A stretch of 39,932 nucleotides of DNA from Fomitopsis serialis (taxonomy: Eukaryota > Basidiomycota > Agaricomycetes > Polyporales > Fomitopsidaceae), in NCBI RefSeq assembly GCF_022376445.1, contig NW_025955320.1, positions 1 to 39,932 on the forward strand, in the 5' to 3' direction. Below are positions 23,305 through 34,911 of this stretch, piece by piece; the stretch's first letter is position 1; each line of letters starts with the position of its first letter. The translations under genes and the position numbers were made by a program. The notes under the pieces are model-generated. The model had not been told where the DNA came from, ran no database searches, and saw only the letters and a list, made by a program, of their open reading frames with translations.

Positions 23305-23640
23305 ACATGAAATCCGTCACTTGCTTCGGAATGCCCCACAGGATGTACACGTCGTGCGCGTGTGCATATAGCCTTCTGAACGCCGTGATGTCGTTGCGGC
23401 CTAGGTAACGGAGCTCAAGGCGTGCTCTCCATTGGTGCACTTCAGCTCAATCAAAGATTGCCACGGAAGCTCGAACCTGTACAGTGGGAACTAGTTGCTG
23501 CGGTCAATACCGAGACTCCGAGTCGGGGAACGAATGCAGACCAGGCCCCAACAACGTTGACCGTGCAGCCCGAATGTAATCCCGTACCACCGTATTGGGC
23601 TTGTATCTCTCAGAAGTAAGTGGTCATTTACAGCACGGTC
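23305..23640 (-). CDS. 3' part of an unrecognised minus-strand gene
   Basis: A continuous protein-like reading runs right to left. It starts near 23610 with EIQAQYGGTGLHSGCTVNVV and GAWSAFVPRLGVSVLTAA. After a one-base break near 23490 it reads PLYRFELPWQSLIELK, and after a second near 23440 it reads VHQWRARLELRYLGRND, then ITAFRRLYAHAHDVYILWGI and PKQVTDFMSI, ending at a stop near 23305. The composition (aromatic, charged and aliphatic residues in natural proportion) is much more protein-like than the surrounding frames. I know no family that matches. The 5' part (above 23640) could not be traced. It might be the C-terminus of an enzyme; the name and role are unknown. Confidence 0.35.
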
Positions 23641-24412
23641 CTACTGACAAAAGGCTCGCTTGACGGCAGATATACATGGGGCGGAACTTGGACACTCGAC
23701 GGAGTTCGATGCACCATTCTGGGTCATGTCGACTGCAGTGTTACAGCAATGGGTACCGATGCACACAAGCTCCCGCATGAGATGCTGTTTAACATTCAGT
23801 CACGTAGGTGACTATACCACTCGACAATTGCCTCGCGGATTCGCTGACAAGGCGCAGTACACGGTCCCCAATGAGTACTGTACATAGTCTCGAGAAAGTT
23901 TGGCGTCGACCGCTTAGATGTTCTAAGGTGTCGATCACTTCACGGACAATACAGCCGAAGATGGATGTGATACCGTCCTAGCTATTTGGAAGTGCTCTTT
24001 GGCAGTCGACGGTCAGGTCAGCTCCGGGTGTGGGTTATAGATGTTCTTCTTCCAGAACGCATCCATCAACGCTCACACAGAACATATCATTATTCAATAT
24101 TTGCACGAGCATGTGGCCGGAATAAGCACGGCTAAAATAATCAGCGACAGAGACATAACACGACAGCAGGCGACTAGCAAACAGAGCACTAAAATACACC
24201 AGAGTACAACAAACAACAGATAGTTTTTGCAAAAGGTAAGTAATAATCTAAAGAGCTCGTGGCAGCGTCCGACGGGCTCGCAAGGGCCTCGAAGGGCAGG
24301 CCAGCTGCGATTCTCTATTGGCCGTCGCCAGTGTGGACTCGCGGGTGCCAATGCGGAAGGCCAGGGTCAAAGGAGGAGTGGAGGTGAGATGACGCCGGCG
24401 AGATGAGATGCG
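23641..24412. other. Unassigned stretch between gene fragments
   Basis: About 770 bases. A minus-strand frame near 24100-24240 encodes a very hydrophobic run (VVLWCILVLCLLVACC) that could be a membrane helix or chance. It lacks clear flanking exons. Nothing else here is recognisable. Confidence 0.3.
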
Positions 24413-25197
24413 TCAAGTGTCCAGACTTGTGAAGGAGTGGGGACCATAACGGAGCGAGGACGACAGCCCGGGGAATGCAGGACGTGGAAGACAGCGTGTA
24501 TAGGAAGGACGACGAGGTAGATGATGTTCATTCGCATCCTCCGTCGCGACACTGGATCACGGTGAGTATTCGAGTTGCAGATGAGAAGAAAAGGGATACT
24601 TACGTTACCGTCAGACGGCCGGGGTGCCGGTACCGGTTCTCGAGCTTCGACGTTGAGTGTGCGACTGGCTTCCTCGACGGCGGTACTTGCCTCGTCCGGA
24701 TTTGGGTCCTGCGGTCGGGCGTGAGTGTCAGTCCTCTCTTGGGATGCGGGTGTACTCACAGCCAATGCATCACTCGATGTCGTCGATAGATGCTCTAGTA
24801 TGTCGTCCAACATACTACGTGTCCCTGGCCCCGCATCTCTGACGGCCGGTGCGTCAGGGAAATTCATGAGCTCGACCTATAACATGGTCAATGAAGTGAG
24901 TGGTGTATTGCACTGTCAGAACGTACTGGAATGGATCGCATGCAGCCACCAGCTCTGCAGTTTCTGGCTTCGGACTCGCAGCCACCATCTCGACAGTTCC
25001 TATGCTCGAGACTGATGTCGACGCCATAAGGCACAGGCGCTGCGTATGCCAGATCGAAGGCTATTTGTGTCGGGTGAATACAAGCCGGGTCCGAGAGCTT
25101 AGCGAACTCACCTCCGACGAAAAGCGCCGAGATGGCAAAGTGCGTGTCAGGATGAAAGTAGCAACCATGACGACAAATGTTTTGGCCGAGTGTGGAT
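24413..25197 (-). CDS. Uncharacterised gene fragment B, hydrophobic segment plus acidic/Ser-rich tail
   Basis: Read right to left: HPHSAKTFVV, MVATFILTRT and, after one missing base, FAISALFVGG, ending at a GTGAGT donor. A further exon gives TSVSSIGTVEMVAASPKPE and TAELVAACDPFQ, then an intron (GTACGT to TTATAG), then VELMNFPDAPAVRDAGPGTR, SMLDDILEHLSTTSSDALA, another intron, and DPNPDEASTAVEEASRTLNV with EPVPAPRPSDGN. A last exon ends either at a stop shortly after DGN or, one base shifted, at the TGA at 24413-24415. The pattern is a membrane helix followed by an acidic, Ser/Pro-rich cytoplasmic tail. I do not recognise the family. The hydrophobic segment matches fragment A on the same strand. 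The 5' end (above 25.2 kb) is not found. Confidence 0.35.
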
Positions 25198-28100
25198 GAA
25201 CGGCTAACTCGCGACGCTGCTGCAGGAACGACTCCGGAAGGGGCGGGATCGCGCAGTGATCGGCGGGTGGTAGGGCGGGCGATCCGGAGGAAGGCAGCTG
25301 TCAGGCTGGTGAAGGCCTGAGATGTGATGTGCTGGAGGGATCGCTACGAGAATACAAGGCTCGCTGGACAGTTATACCCCCTCGGCATGCACTCGAGCTC
25401 GGTCTCAAACTAACCGACGAATATGGCAAGGCGCCCGAGCAGCGCGAAGCCCTCCTGCCATTCCGGGAGATCGTTTGGGTGCGGCATCGTGCCGTGTCTC
25501 GAATTTCGTAACGTGATGCGCGTGTGCGGGGGGACGCTGTCGTCAACGAAGCAGCAACGCGCAGGACAAGGGTCGCCATTTCGAGCACGCCGGGAGCGTG
25601 TCTGATCGAGACCGCCTGCCTTATTTGGGCGTCCGTTTGTGCTGAGATCACGTGTGGGTGGCGGGCGGTGAGGGAGTGTCCGGATCGGGCACCTGCAACT
25701 CGGCGAGTCTTCGCTGAGTTCCTAGGTTGCTCGCGAGACCGTGCCGAGCCGTTCTCGCTGTGAGCGAACGGGCAACCCCCCTGCGAGGCTCCCCAGTCTG
25801 GACGCGGTTCTGGGGCTGCTATCACTCGGAGTCGAGAGTGCATACATGTCAATGGTGCCTTCGCAAGGCACTGGGACAGCGTCATCGGGCTCGCCGGTGA
25901 GTGCAGACAAACGAGCAGTCAATTTGAGGTACGCAAGATATACTGCTTCCCCTTGATCAAGGCCTACGACAGCTAAGCCTCCATCCAGTTAGTGATGAAC
26001 CAGGCCAAGATGAGGGACACATCCTCTAGTCAACCTTGACGCCATCTGTTCTGCGGCACGGATTATCCGCCCTGTCGAGCTAAATTCGGCGCTCCTCGGT
26101 GAGTTGCATGCTTGTCTTCCCTTCCTTCCCATGCTAGCTGCGCGATGTTCCCGGGGATGTCGGACACAGGGTGCAAACGACTCATGTTGTTTCGCCTTTC
26201 GGGCCCCTCGCGTTGCAGATGCTGAATGTCCTGAAAGCCCCCGGAGAAGACCGGTGGCGTCGCGCGAAGTCTCTGTGTATGATTCGCAGTTCTACAATAG
26301 CAGGCACAACGTGGGCAGCGGACGCCGCTCGCGTTCAATCCTCACCACCGCCTCGACTTCTGGTGCGGGTGCTTGAAGGGTCTTGTATTGGTTCACCTTG
26401 CCGCAATATCTCTCAGCGACTGTGTTCTCCTGCTCGGACACTTTGAGATGGGTTGTCTTGACATGGTCAGCGTTACGGCGGTTCTCCACAAGACGGCAGC
26501 TCGAACGTGCTCGACAGGCGACAACAAGAAGCCCGCAAGTGCGCTGCGCGTGACAACTGAACCTCAGGTGCGTTGCAATACTCCTCCAATGACAGTGTGC
26601 TGTTTAGGCAAGGCAATGTACCATCCCGGGGAGCTGGTCGACCCGAGTATATTGCGCTACCGCTATCGTACTGCCACGGTGTACGTGACACGGCTCCTGC
26701 CGTCGCGATTAGCCAGTCTGTCCTTGTTGAATGCAGCTCGAAACGTTGCTTGCGCTCTGCCTTCTCTTTATCTCACTACACCACTGGTTGCGCTCGCCAA
26801 CATTATGCCATCGCTGCCCACACAGTCGCGTAGCTTATGTGTGGTTGCTCGCTCGCCGTACTCCTGTGCCACAGGCCCTGCCCATGCTTCGGTACTGTAC
26901 AATCCCAGCTTCCGCAGCCGGGAATGTTCTGAAGGAATCGAGACAGATAGGCTACCCTTCGTTGGGACAATTCAGAGTTCAGTGAGTATATACGCGCTCT
27001 GGACAGCACTAGTCCTTCCCTGTTACGCGCTACGGACTTAGAAAATAACGAAAGTGTGTCGGCGAAGCAGGCATGCCCTGAACTAGCTGAGTGAGTACGC
27101 GACAGCTACGATTTCTGATTTCACTTTCTCTCTTGAATGGTCACTGCGGTAGACGATGCCTTGCCCCAATGAATGGCTAGGTCCTTAGATCTTCATGCAA
27201 TTGTGATGTGTTCGGCAGTCATCTTGGTATCCTGTGCAGAGGTAAGGTCGTTCATCCGTACATTCGACATGAACCTCTCTCTAGCGCCATGTGGAAGGTC
27301 TAGGTTCGATATTGCGTTCATCCAGACCCATCCCCGTGCATGGACGGGCTTCTGTTCAGTTTCAAATTCTGCAGAGTTCTGACACTTAGCGTTCCAAGAT
27401 GACGACGTGCCCTTCTCACGAAGACTTGTCGAACTGTCATGTGGGAACTTGAATGGTACATGCCCTGCGGCTTCTGTAGACGTTGCGCTGCATTGTTCGA
27501 GCACCAGCCTCACTGACCGTCTCCCACAAACCCATGAAATCCCCCTTTCACTTCGTATTCATGGGAGACTTGACCACCTCCTGCGGACATTGACATCTCG
27601 TTTACATTCGACGTTCGTCCGGCATATTCTTAGGTTATATGTTATACAAGCTCAGATCCCGACGTATCAGAAAAGCTTACCTTTTGACGAGAGAGAGCGA
27701 CCGACGAGAGCTCCGTCGCTTGCATCCCGTCCGAATCGGTATACGGGCAGCTTCCCGGTGTGATTGATTCCAAGCCAACTCCAAGCGGGCACGCCGCTCG
27801 CGAATATCGGGAGCGCGTTGGAGCTCCAGCGTACAAGTTAAGGCTCGCTGCCGGTTCCTGCGTGCGCAGGACTTGGTTGATACAGTCTGTCAGACATTCT
27901 ACGCCCGTGCGCGTAGCCTCCATGAGGCTGACAGGCTCTACCTAGACGTGGTCCGTGCGGCGACCATGCGCCGAGAACGAGTTGGCTTATGGACAACTTA
28001 TGGGACGAAATTAGCACGGCAGCTGTGCGGACCCGAAATTGAGCTGTCGATATGTGGCTTCAGCCAATGCCGTGCAGCAATCGTGCGTACGCAGTGCGCA

Positions 28101-28339
28101 CGCCGAGCGATCGGGCGGCGAACGGCGTCATCGATGACCATTCTAGGCAATGGCCTGCCCGTGGCACCGAAGCTTCGGCCCAGTGCGGCAGGAAAATCCC
28201 ACGTGCAACGGTGCTCTTAGGTGCGAGGAGGTCTGCGGGCAGTCCTCACCCTTGTCCTCCTCGACTTCGGTAGCCCGCCTTCGCCCTCAGGCCACTCCGT
28301 TCTCTCCTCGCCGTCTTCACAAGCTCGTCTCGAGTCAAG
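25198..28339. other. 3.1 kb without a confident gene
   Basis: GC-rich to about 25.9 kb, then mixed. Several open frames exist on both strands. Examples are a plus-strand frame at 25329-25511 containing EYKARWTVIPPRHALELGLK, minus-strand frames near 26292-26489 and 27193-27330 (LPHGARERFMSNVRMNDLTS), and a plus-strand frame near 27873-28060. None carries a motif I recognise or forms a spliced series. The stretch may hold eroded genes, including the missing 5' part of fragment B, or plain intergenic DNA. Confidence 0.35.
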
Positions 28340-29253
28340 ATGTTCGCTCTCTCCTTCATCGCCTCTGCCGTGAGTTTCAACTGCAAAAGAACGGGAACAT
28401 CGCTGATAAGCCCGCTCGTACGATCAATTTTCGACCCGGCGACGACGACAGTTGGCCGCTGCGTCCGTTGTGTACGCCCAGACCTCCTCGTCGGCTGCCC
28501 CGACGCCCACACAGTGGAATATCACCGTCGGCGGTAACACAACCACCAACGGCAGCTTGGTCTACCAGCCTCATCGGTTAACGCTGCGATAGGAGACACG
28601 GTCTACTTCAATTGTGAGTACTTCTCCGTTCGTTCGTCAAACATTCTTGTCCCTGTTTCCTAGCGCGTGGCCGTTTTGCAGGGCGTAGTGCGGGCGTGGA
28701 GTTGGTACTGCATGCAGGAGGACATCCAGATTACTGACGCGCTATTCATCGACAGTCACTCAGGGCAACCACACTGTCATCCAGTCCACGTTCCCGTCGC
28801 CGTGCATCTGGATTGACGAGACCAACGTCACCGTCAACGGCTTCACCACCGGCTTCCGTGATGCTGGCAATTTCACCACCATCACCAACTTCATTCTCCC
28901 CATCACGGACAACAGCACGATCTGGTTTTTCGACTGGAACACTTGTGCCATTGGGGTGTCGGCGGTATCAACATCAACGAGAGTTCGTGGCAGACTCTTG
29001 CCGGCTTTGTTGTATGTGCCACTGTGAAGTCCGCAGGATCCAGTGCTAACTCGATTGATGCAGCGCAACGCTAAGCGCTGAATGGCACTGCGACGTCGAC
29101 GTCCAAATCCTCGTCTGCTACCACACCGGTTCCAGCGGATCGTCCACTGGCTCTGGCTCTGCTAGCGAGACATCGACCGCTTCCGGGCACAACGCAAATC
29201 GTCGCCGGTGGTCTTGCCGTCATCCCTCTCATCCTCGCGCCGTCGCTCTCTAA
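28340..29253 (+). CDS. Secreted serine-rich cupredoxin-like protein, probably GPI-anchored
   Basis: Cell-surface or extracellular protein with one cupredoxin (plastocyanin-like) domain; such domains bind copper or are degenerate. Exons: 28340-28369, 28452-28613, 28756-29011 and 29064-29253. The signal peptide MFALSFIASALAAASVVYAQ is split by the first intron. The domain reads TQWNITVGGNTT, NAAIGDTVYFNF, QGNHTVIQSTFPSPC, TTGFRDAGNFTTITNFIL, STIWFFDWNTC and GININESSWQTLAGF. His in NHTV and Cys in SPC are the likely metal ligands. A Ser/Thr-rich linker follows, then VAGGLAVIPLILA, a hydrophobic end fitting a GPI-attachment signal. One-base breaks lie near 28563, 28951 and 29079, with one or two between 29110 and 29245. 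The stop TAA at 29251-29253 is the frame giving a short hydrophobic C-terminus. Redox or adhesive function is inference. Confidence 0.85.
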
Positions 29254-30793
29254 CGCACCTTGTCCGCGAGGGCGCAGTGAAAATCGCCCAGCGAGAGGCT
29301 GTACTATTACCCTTCACGACTCACGAGTTTCCCCTGTATCCCGTCTTCTTTCTCGCGTGGTGTAGATCGAGGAGGGCTTGCTGGTGTTGTGTGGTGTTGT
29401 TGTTGTTATTCCTAGACGGGACATCCTGGATTCTACTTCTACTGTGCCGCTACGGACCTGAGGACTGCGGATCCAACCTCCCCTGCCCTCACTCATACAT
29501 CCCTAGTGTTTCGCTGGCTCGTACTTCCTCGTCGACCATACCACCCGCACCTCTGTTGTCTTCGTCATGTCGTGTACCATCCCTCTGCGGTCGGGCCCCG
29601 CTGCTCGGCCGTGTGTTGTCTATCAGTCCCCTTCTTGCGTCCCCTGGTCTAATCCGCTTCGCCCCGTTGTGTTATCCTAGTGTTGGCTGCACGTCTTGGT
29701 TCCTTCGCGTGCTCTCTTGCCTTTGCTTCGTTTAACTTACCGCTACGTACTGTACTCCCCACCCTACGTACGCCTCTCGACGACTGACTGATGGACGTTG
29801 CATGAATGGATACACGATATATACGCCGTCGACCCTACGTATGCGTATTCTCGTCGTTCGCCCAGCGTGCAGCCCCACCCCCCGTCCCCCAGGATGTGTG
29901 CTATACTATCGTACCTACTCGCAAACCTGTCGTTCGTTTCGCCCTGTCGTTCATTCGATATTTAATGCGATTGTTGTGTGTATACGTTCACACGTTGCCC
30001 GGTGAACTGTTTTGCAGCGGAGGGCGTGGTGATAACGTTCGAAGTCCTTCGTACCAAGAGGGCGGGCGTAAGCGAGATGAGCGGCAGATGGACGTGGAGA
30101 TCGAATCGGTACGAAGTACCACCAGTGTACCGTCGAGCGGGTTGTCTTGTTTGCCATGTTCATTGGTACAATCCCCTCGATCAATTCTGTGCTACAGGTG
30201 TATCTACTGGACGCCTGGTGCCTAGAGTCTTGTTCTCAGTCCCAGACTTCCAAGAGAGTGATATGAAGTGCGTAATCGATCCTCGGTGTCACATGCCACA
30301 TCAGAAGATATTGCTCAAGCTTGCATGTGCCAGGAGCCTCCTCGCTATTGAATCAAGCGGAGGATGCTAGGGTTCTCTGCGTACTCACAGCGTGCACCCT
30401 CGCTTTCCGGTCAGCCTGGTCGCAGTCGAGTTGCAGTCGAGACTCATTTCTCCTGCGTACGTAGATGCTACTAGCTAGTCATATGCTCATGATGGTGAGG
30501 GCCGTGACTGAGGCTTCTATCCAGATTCCACGAGACGCCTGAAGCCTTTATTGCGGAAGCAGATGCCTATCAATGCAGCCCCCACTCACACGTAAGTCGC
30601 TGGAAATGTTCGCCAGTGGAAACTCCTTTATCGACTGCCTCGGACAGGTAGCCGCTCCTAGAAGACACGTCTTATCACACGCGCCTCGAAGGGCCTGCAC
30701 ATAAGTATCCGCCGCCGTGAGGCCCGGAGGCGAGCTCGAGGTCCCTACTTCTCGCCATCATCCTGGCAGGGCATAAGCTCAGCGTCCGCAGAG
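29254..30793. other. Intergenic: cupredoxin 3' flank and DUF3445 promoter region
   Basis: About 1.5 kb. Just after the cupredoxin the plus strand is T/C-rich (29300-29700), with a TTG-repeat tract near 29385-29410. This gives long but biased open frames (29208-29735) that I reject as genes. No motif-bearing ORF is visible on either strand. The right end must include the DUF3445 promoter. Confidence 0.4.
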
Positions 30794-32642
30794 ATGCCAT
30801 ACACCTTTCAGATCGGGAACGCGCTCGTGACGGTGGACTGGCAAGATCTCCTGAGCGTGCTCATCATCGCGGTCGTAGTCAAGGTCTTCTTGTCTCTGCG
30901 GCGCGCGGGGGCGCAGGCCTCCGCATCTCCCATTCTTCCCGCGACGTCCCAGGCGGAAACCACAGGCATCGTTGAGAAGGAGCCGAAGGCACTGCGCTAT
31001 GGGTCTGGCAAGACTGAGGGAGGCGCATGGGATGCTACTGGCCCAGGATATCTCCCCGATCCTGATCCACTGCTGGACTTCGACCTGAGCACGGCGACGC
31101 TGCGCAACTATGTGTACGTGAACAAGGTATTGCGGTATCCGTATTTCCAGGTATGTCTTGTTTCGCTATGCATCGTGATCGGCCGTCGTACGTTAGGATC
31201 CGCAGAAGCGGCGCGACGTCTTCTTTCCCCAGATGGCGGCTTCCTGATCGAGGACGGTGCTGATGGGCGCGGGTTGTAGACGATGGCGCACCAGCCGCTA
31301 CATATCAATGACTGGATCGAGATCGACAAGGAGTACCAGTGGTATCTTGACGAGAAGGCGCGAGTGATCAAGGAACAAGGTAAGATAGGTGGAAGGACGT
31401 GTGTTCGTTTTAAACCTGAGGTTGGACAGGCAGAGTCGTCGTGGACTCGCTCCCCGAAAACGATGCAGCCTGCACAGAGCTGCTTGAGACCCTCGTCGAC
31501 TACCTCCCGAAGCGGTACCCGACGCTGTTCGACGCCATCCCCTCCAAGACGCCAGGCCCCGTCCCAAATGGCATTCATAATAAGGTGACCGGGGAGACGT
31601 TCAGCAATGTCTCCGACCTGAAGGGCATCGATGCGCTGATGGTCGTGACCAGGTGAGCTTACCTTCTTTACACACTCAGCACGGATTTCTGACGGACTGA
31701 AGGCTGGTGAAGGATGACTTCCTCATGGGACGCGAGCGCGAAGACGGGAAGGTCTACCTCGTCGGCGGCGTGATCGTCTTCCCCGGTGCGCGCTGCGTCC
31801 CCTCCGCTCTTAGATCCGTTCTGACTCGCCGCCGTCTAGGGTCGTACTTACTATCCGAGAAGATCGGGCAGCCCCTTCACCAGCTGCACGCGCAGATTCC
31901 GCACTTCAACAGGATGCTGACAAGCGTGGAGCGCACGATGGTGCGGTTCGCGCCTGACCGGCCGTTCGAGCGGTGCAGCTGGTGGATCGCGGACGACCGC
32001 GAGCTGTTCTGGCGTGAGTGTCGCCCAGCTGTCTTGTGTGCCGTGCTCAGCGCTGGACGTCAGACAACATCATCTCGAACGACGTGCGCGAGGACTTGCA
32101 CCCGAAGGACCTCTTCCTCCGGTTCGACCACCAGACGTTTCGCAAGCTGCCGAAAACGAAGGGGATCATGTTCGGCGTGTAGGCACACCCTGCATTTTTG
32201 TGGTTCTGTGGGATGCTAACTTTCGTGTGATGGGCTGCAGCCACCCTGTGTTGAAGCGCATGGAAGACTTGGCAGATAACCCGCTCGTACCTGCGCTACT
32301 TGCGAAGATCCACACCGACTCAGACGAGATGTTAATGAAGGTACGGATATACACCCAACCGCAATCTCGCTCACTCGAGTTTCTGCCGCTAATACCGCTC
32401 TATCCACAGTACAAGAGCGTGGCGAAGTACCAGCATAAGCTCATCCCGTACCTGCAGGAGCTCACGGAGCAGCAGATTGCGAAAGGTCTGATCAAGTGCG
32501 TAAGGTGTAGTGATCCGATGGATTGTTGACTAACGCCTTGAGCAGGCGTGAAGACATCGACAACGTTGTCAACTTCCGCGAACATCCCAATGCTGGCGCG
32601 GCGTGGAAGGGAGCCGCAGGTCTCTCGCCCCAGGCGGCTTAG
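30794..32642 (+). CDS. DUF3445 / heme-dependent oxidative N-demethylase-like protein with N-terminal membrane anchor (intact)
   Basis: Fungal member of the DUF3445 (HRQ) family, related to bacterial heme-dependent oxidative N-demethylase; a redox role is inferred from the family only. Exons: 30794-31150, 31280-31379, 31430-31652, 31703-31795, 31840-32013, 32051-32178, 32241-32340, 32410-32495 and 32546-32642. All introns are GT-AG and all phases agree, with no frame break. Residues about 15-35 (DLLSVLIIAVVVKVFLSL) form one membrane helix. The catalytic region follows: NDWIEIDKEYQWYLDEKARV, LLETLVDYLPKRYPTLF, VKDDFLMGR, VYLVGGVIVFPG, EKIGQPLHQLHAQIPHFNRM, FERCSWWIADDRELFWRW, LFLRFDHQTFRKLPKTKGIM and HPVLKRMEDLADNPLVPALL. 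The His of LHQLHAQIPHF is in a plausible heme-ligand region. The gene faces PPM1 tail-to-tail, with stops 175 nt apart. Confidence 0.85.
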
Positions 32643-32816
32643 AGCTTGCCAACTGAAGTACTGACGGCTTATTACCGATTTTGGCAGTCTCATGGACGCC
32701 ATCAACACTTTTAGCGTATTCTTCGTAACGAGCATGACAATGCGTACAATGTTGTATTTCACGAGACTACGTTCACGATATCGTACATTCCCCAACGCTT
32801 CCTTCAGCCTTATAGT

Positions 32817-34114
32817 TCAGTCCGCATCTTCGCCGGCGGTCGAATATGGCTCCAGGTCCCATGCAGCCCAGTGAGCCTTGACGGCACCGGCGTTTCCGGG
32901 AAGCTTGACACCCCAGGTGATCGCGTAGTGTCCGAGAACGAGCTCCAGCTCTTCAATCTCGTCGAGCATCTCTAGGTGAGAGATCCTACGCAGAAGAAGT
33001 GCTGGTGAGTACCAAACTTGATTAGGGCTGCCGTTACTTACCTTTCCTGCTCGACTGGGTCGACGTATGACCGGCGGATATCGCGGAGGGTCAGTGCTTC
33101 GCCATGGTAAATCCGTGCTTGAGAAACCGCGTGGAAAGTGAGGTTTCAGTGGGATAAGGGTCCGCACCCGGAAGGGATACGTTGCGGGCCTTCAACGGTC
33201 CATCAGTTGCCGCTCGGAACGGCAGTGAACACGCTACTCACCATGAGATTGGACTTCATCACTTTGCCGAAGGAGTCTTCGAGCCCGAACATCTCGTACA
33301 CGATCCCGCCGAGTACACCGTGTCCACCCTGCGCGCTTGTAGCGCTCTCGAAGTGGTCGACGAAGCCCTGGATAAGGGCGGAAGAGGCTTGGGGGGACAT
33401 GTAGACGAGGACACATTCAAATAGTAGCAGAGTCGGGTGTACAGGGGAAAGATAAGGTCCGAGCAGAGCGAGAAGCTCGGAGGCGGTAGGCGGAGGTCGC
33501 CTGCGAGGAGATGGTACTTCGGTGCATGGAGAGAGGTGCCGCCGCTGACTGGGCATACTCAAAGACATGTCGCTCCTCGTACAAGACTGAGGGCTCACCG
33601 ATGCTAATATCTTCCGGCTTGCCTAGGACTGCACTGAGTTCCTTGCTCTTACGGATTGCCATGGCCTTCTTCGTGGTGATCTCGGCGAAGTCGACCTCAA
33701 GGTACGCTCGCAGCAGGTCCTTCCTCGGTCCCGTCTGGCTAGACATGCTCCGTCACCGCGCTGGTAGCCCAGCATCGCGATTCGTACCGTACGCACCGAA
33801 ATCCTCCAGAACCGGGTGTCGCTCCCCGCACCGAGGCTGACGATCTGGCATTGCGTGCCCTCCTGCTCTGCAAACACGAACCATCGCTCGACTAGCTTGT
33901 CAATGCCCTCCGAGCGCACGTAGGTGCCGACATTGATCAGCGGCGGACGAGGTGGTTGCAGATGTGCGCGAGGTACGAAGTGGCGGATGAAAGGGTCGCT
34001 GAGGTAGTGCTTCTGGACGGCGGATAGACGTGCGAGCGCTGCGTCCGAGTCGGTCAGGCGTACAGCGCCATCTGGATCAGGTCGAGCAGGCTCTTCAAAT
34101 CTGGAGGGTAGCAT
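32817..34114 (-). CDS. PPM1: Leucine carboxyl methyltransferase 1 (PP2A methyltransferase)
   Basis: SAM-dependent enzyme that methyl-esterifies the C-terminal Leu of the PP2A catalytic subunit and so controls holoenzyme assembly. Exons: 33797-34114, 33599-33734, 33242-33548, 33042-33189 and 32817-32985, with introns of 50-62 nt. Motifs: [49 protein letters not shown], the SAM-binding [67 protein letters not shown] and, at the end, [20 protein letters not shown]. These in this order identify the family with confidence. One-base breaks lie near 33481-33494 and 33097. The start ATG (34112-34114) gives a short N-terminus before the first conserved block. An upstream ORF extension to 34198 contains no family sequence. 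Confidence 0.9.
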
Positions 34115-34911
34115 CAGACACCTTTTTTGAGTCACAGATATCACCGAGGGTAAGTTGACTGGAACGCAAGTACTGGGAGCACAAACATGAAAGGACATTG
34201 TACTTATTTAAGTAGTCACGTAGTAGAGTGGCTGAGATCCCGGCCCGATACTATCTGACATCCGACGGTTACCGAGTGGCAAAACCACCTCGCACCATGC
34301 ATGCCTGTCTCATTCAATCATCACCGGCTCATGGTTTTTATGTTTCCCTTTCTCTTCCGCGACCACACCTTCCGGTCACCATTCCACTTCCCAAACAGGA
34401 GTGGCAGGGTACGGGATGTCGTAACACAAACGCCTCAGATGTGAGGAGGTTCTTGATATGAGACTAAGTACTTACGAGGTGTTCTCACAAGCGTGACACC
34501 TTTTACGTGCCACGATTCGGTAACAGCCAAACCCTACGACACGCACCCGCTTGACAGCGCGGATACGAGCTCATATGTGCGCGCTACATACTAGTATGTA
34601 AGTATCTGTTCATCGCCTCCGACAAATATGGCCGTGGGCGTCACAGTAGACAGGAAGGTACGTGTCCCCAACCACAGCTTCTGACTCGCTCTGCCCATCG
34701 CCGCCCTCCTTCGTGGCCTGTGACGGTCCTTCAAGGTGAGCTCGCGAGCTTCGTTGCTACAATTTCTTGTTGCAACTAGACTAACTCGTCTTGCTTCAGG
34801 CTCCTGTAATATCTGCTCGCATCGTTCGTACACAACTGTGTGCGCTCGACATCCATATCGCGTCCTGCACGTCCCTCATCGTATCACATCGCATCGCTCA
34901 CCGAGATCAAC
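34115..34911. promoter_or_regulatory. Divergent promoter region between PPM1 and an uncharacterised membrane-protein gene
   Basis: About 0.8 kb separates the two divergent start codons, so it must contain both promoters. There is no motif-bearing ORF. C/T-rich leader sequence precedes the plus-strand gene. I see no clear TATA box on either side. Confidence 0.4.

Noticed and set aside
26373..27041. Plus-strand open frame of 222 codons
   Set aside because: It has mixed composition without motifs, helices in a regular pattern or homologous neighbours. It could be chance in a stop-poor stretch.
29208..29735. Plus-strand open frame of 175 codons after the cupredoxin
   Set aside because: It is T/C-rich 3' flank translating to Leu/Ser/Cys runs, starts inside the cupredoxin tail in another frame and has no motif.
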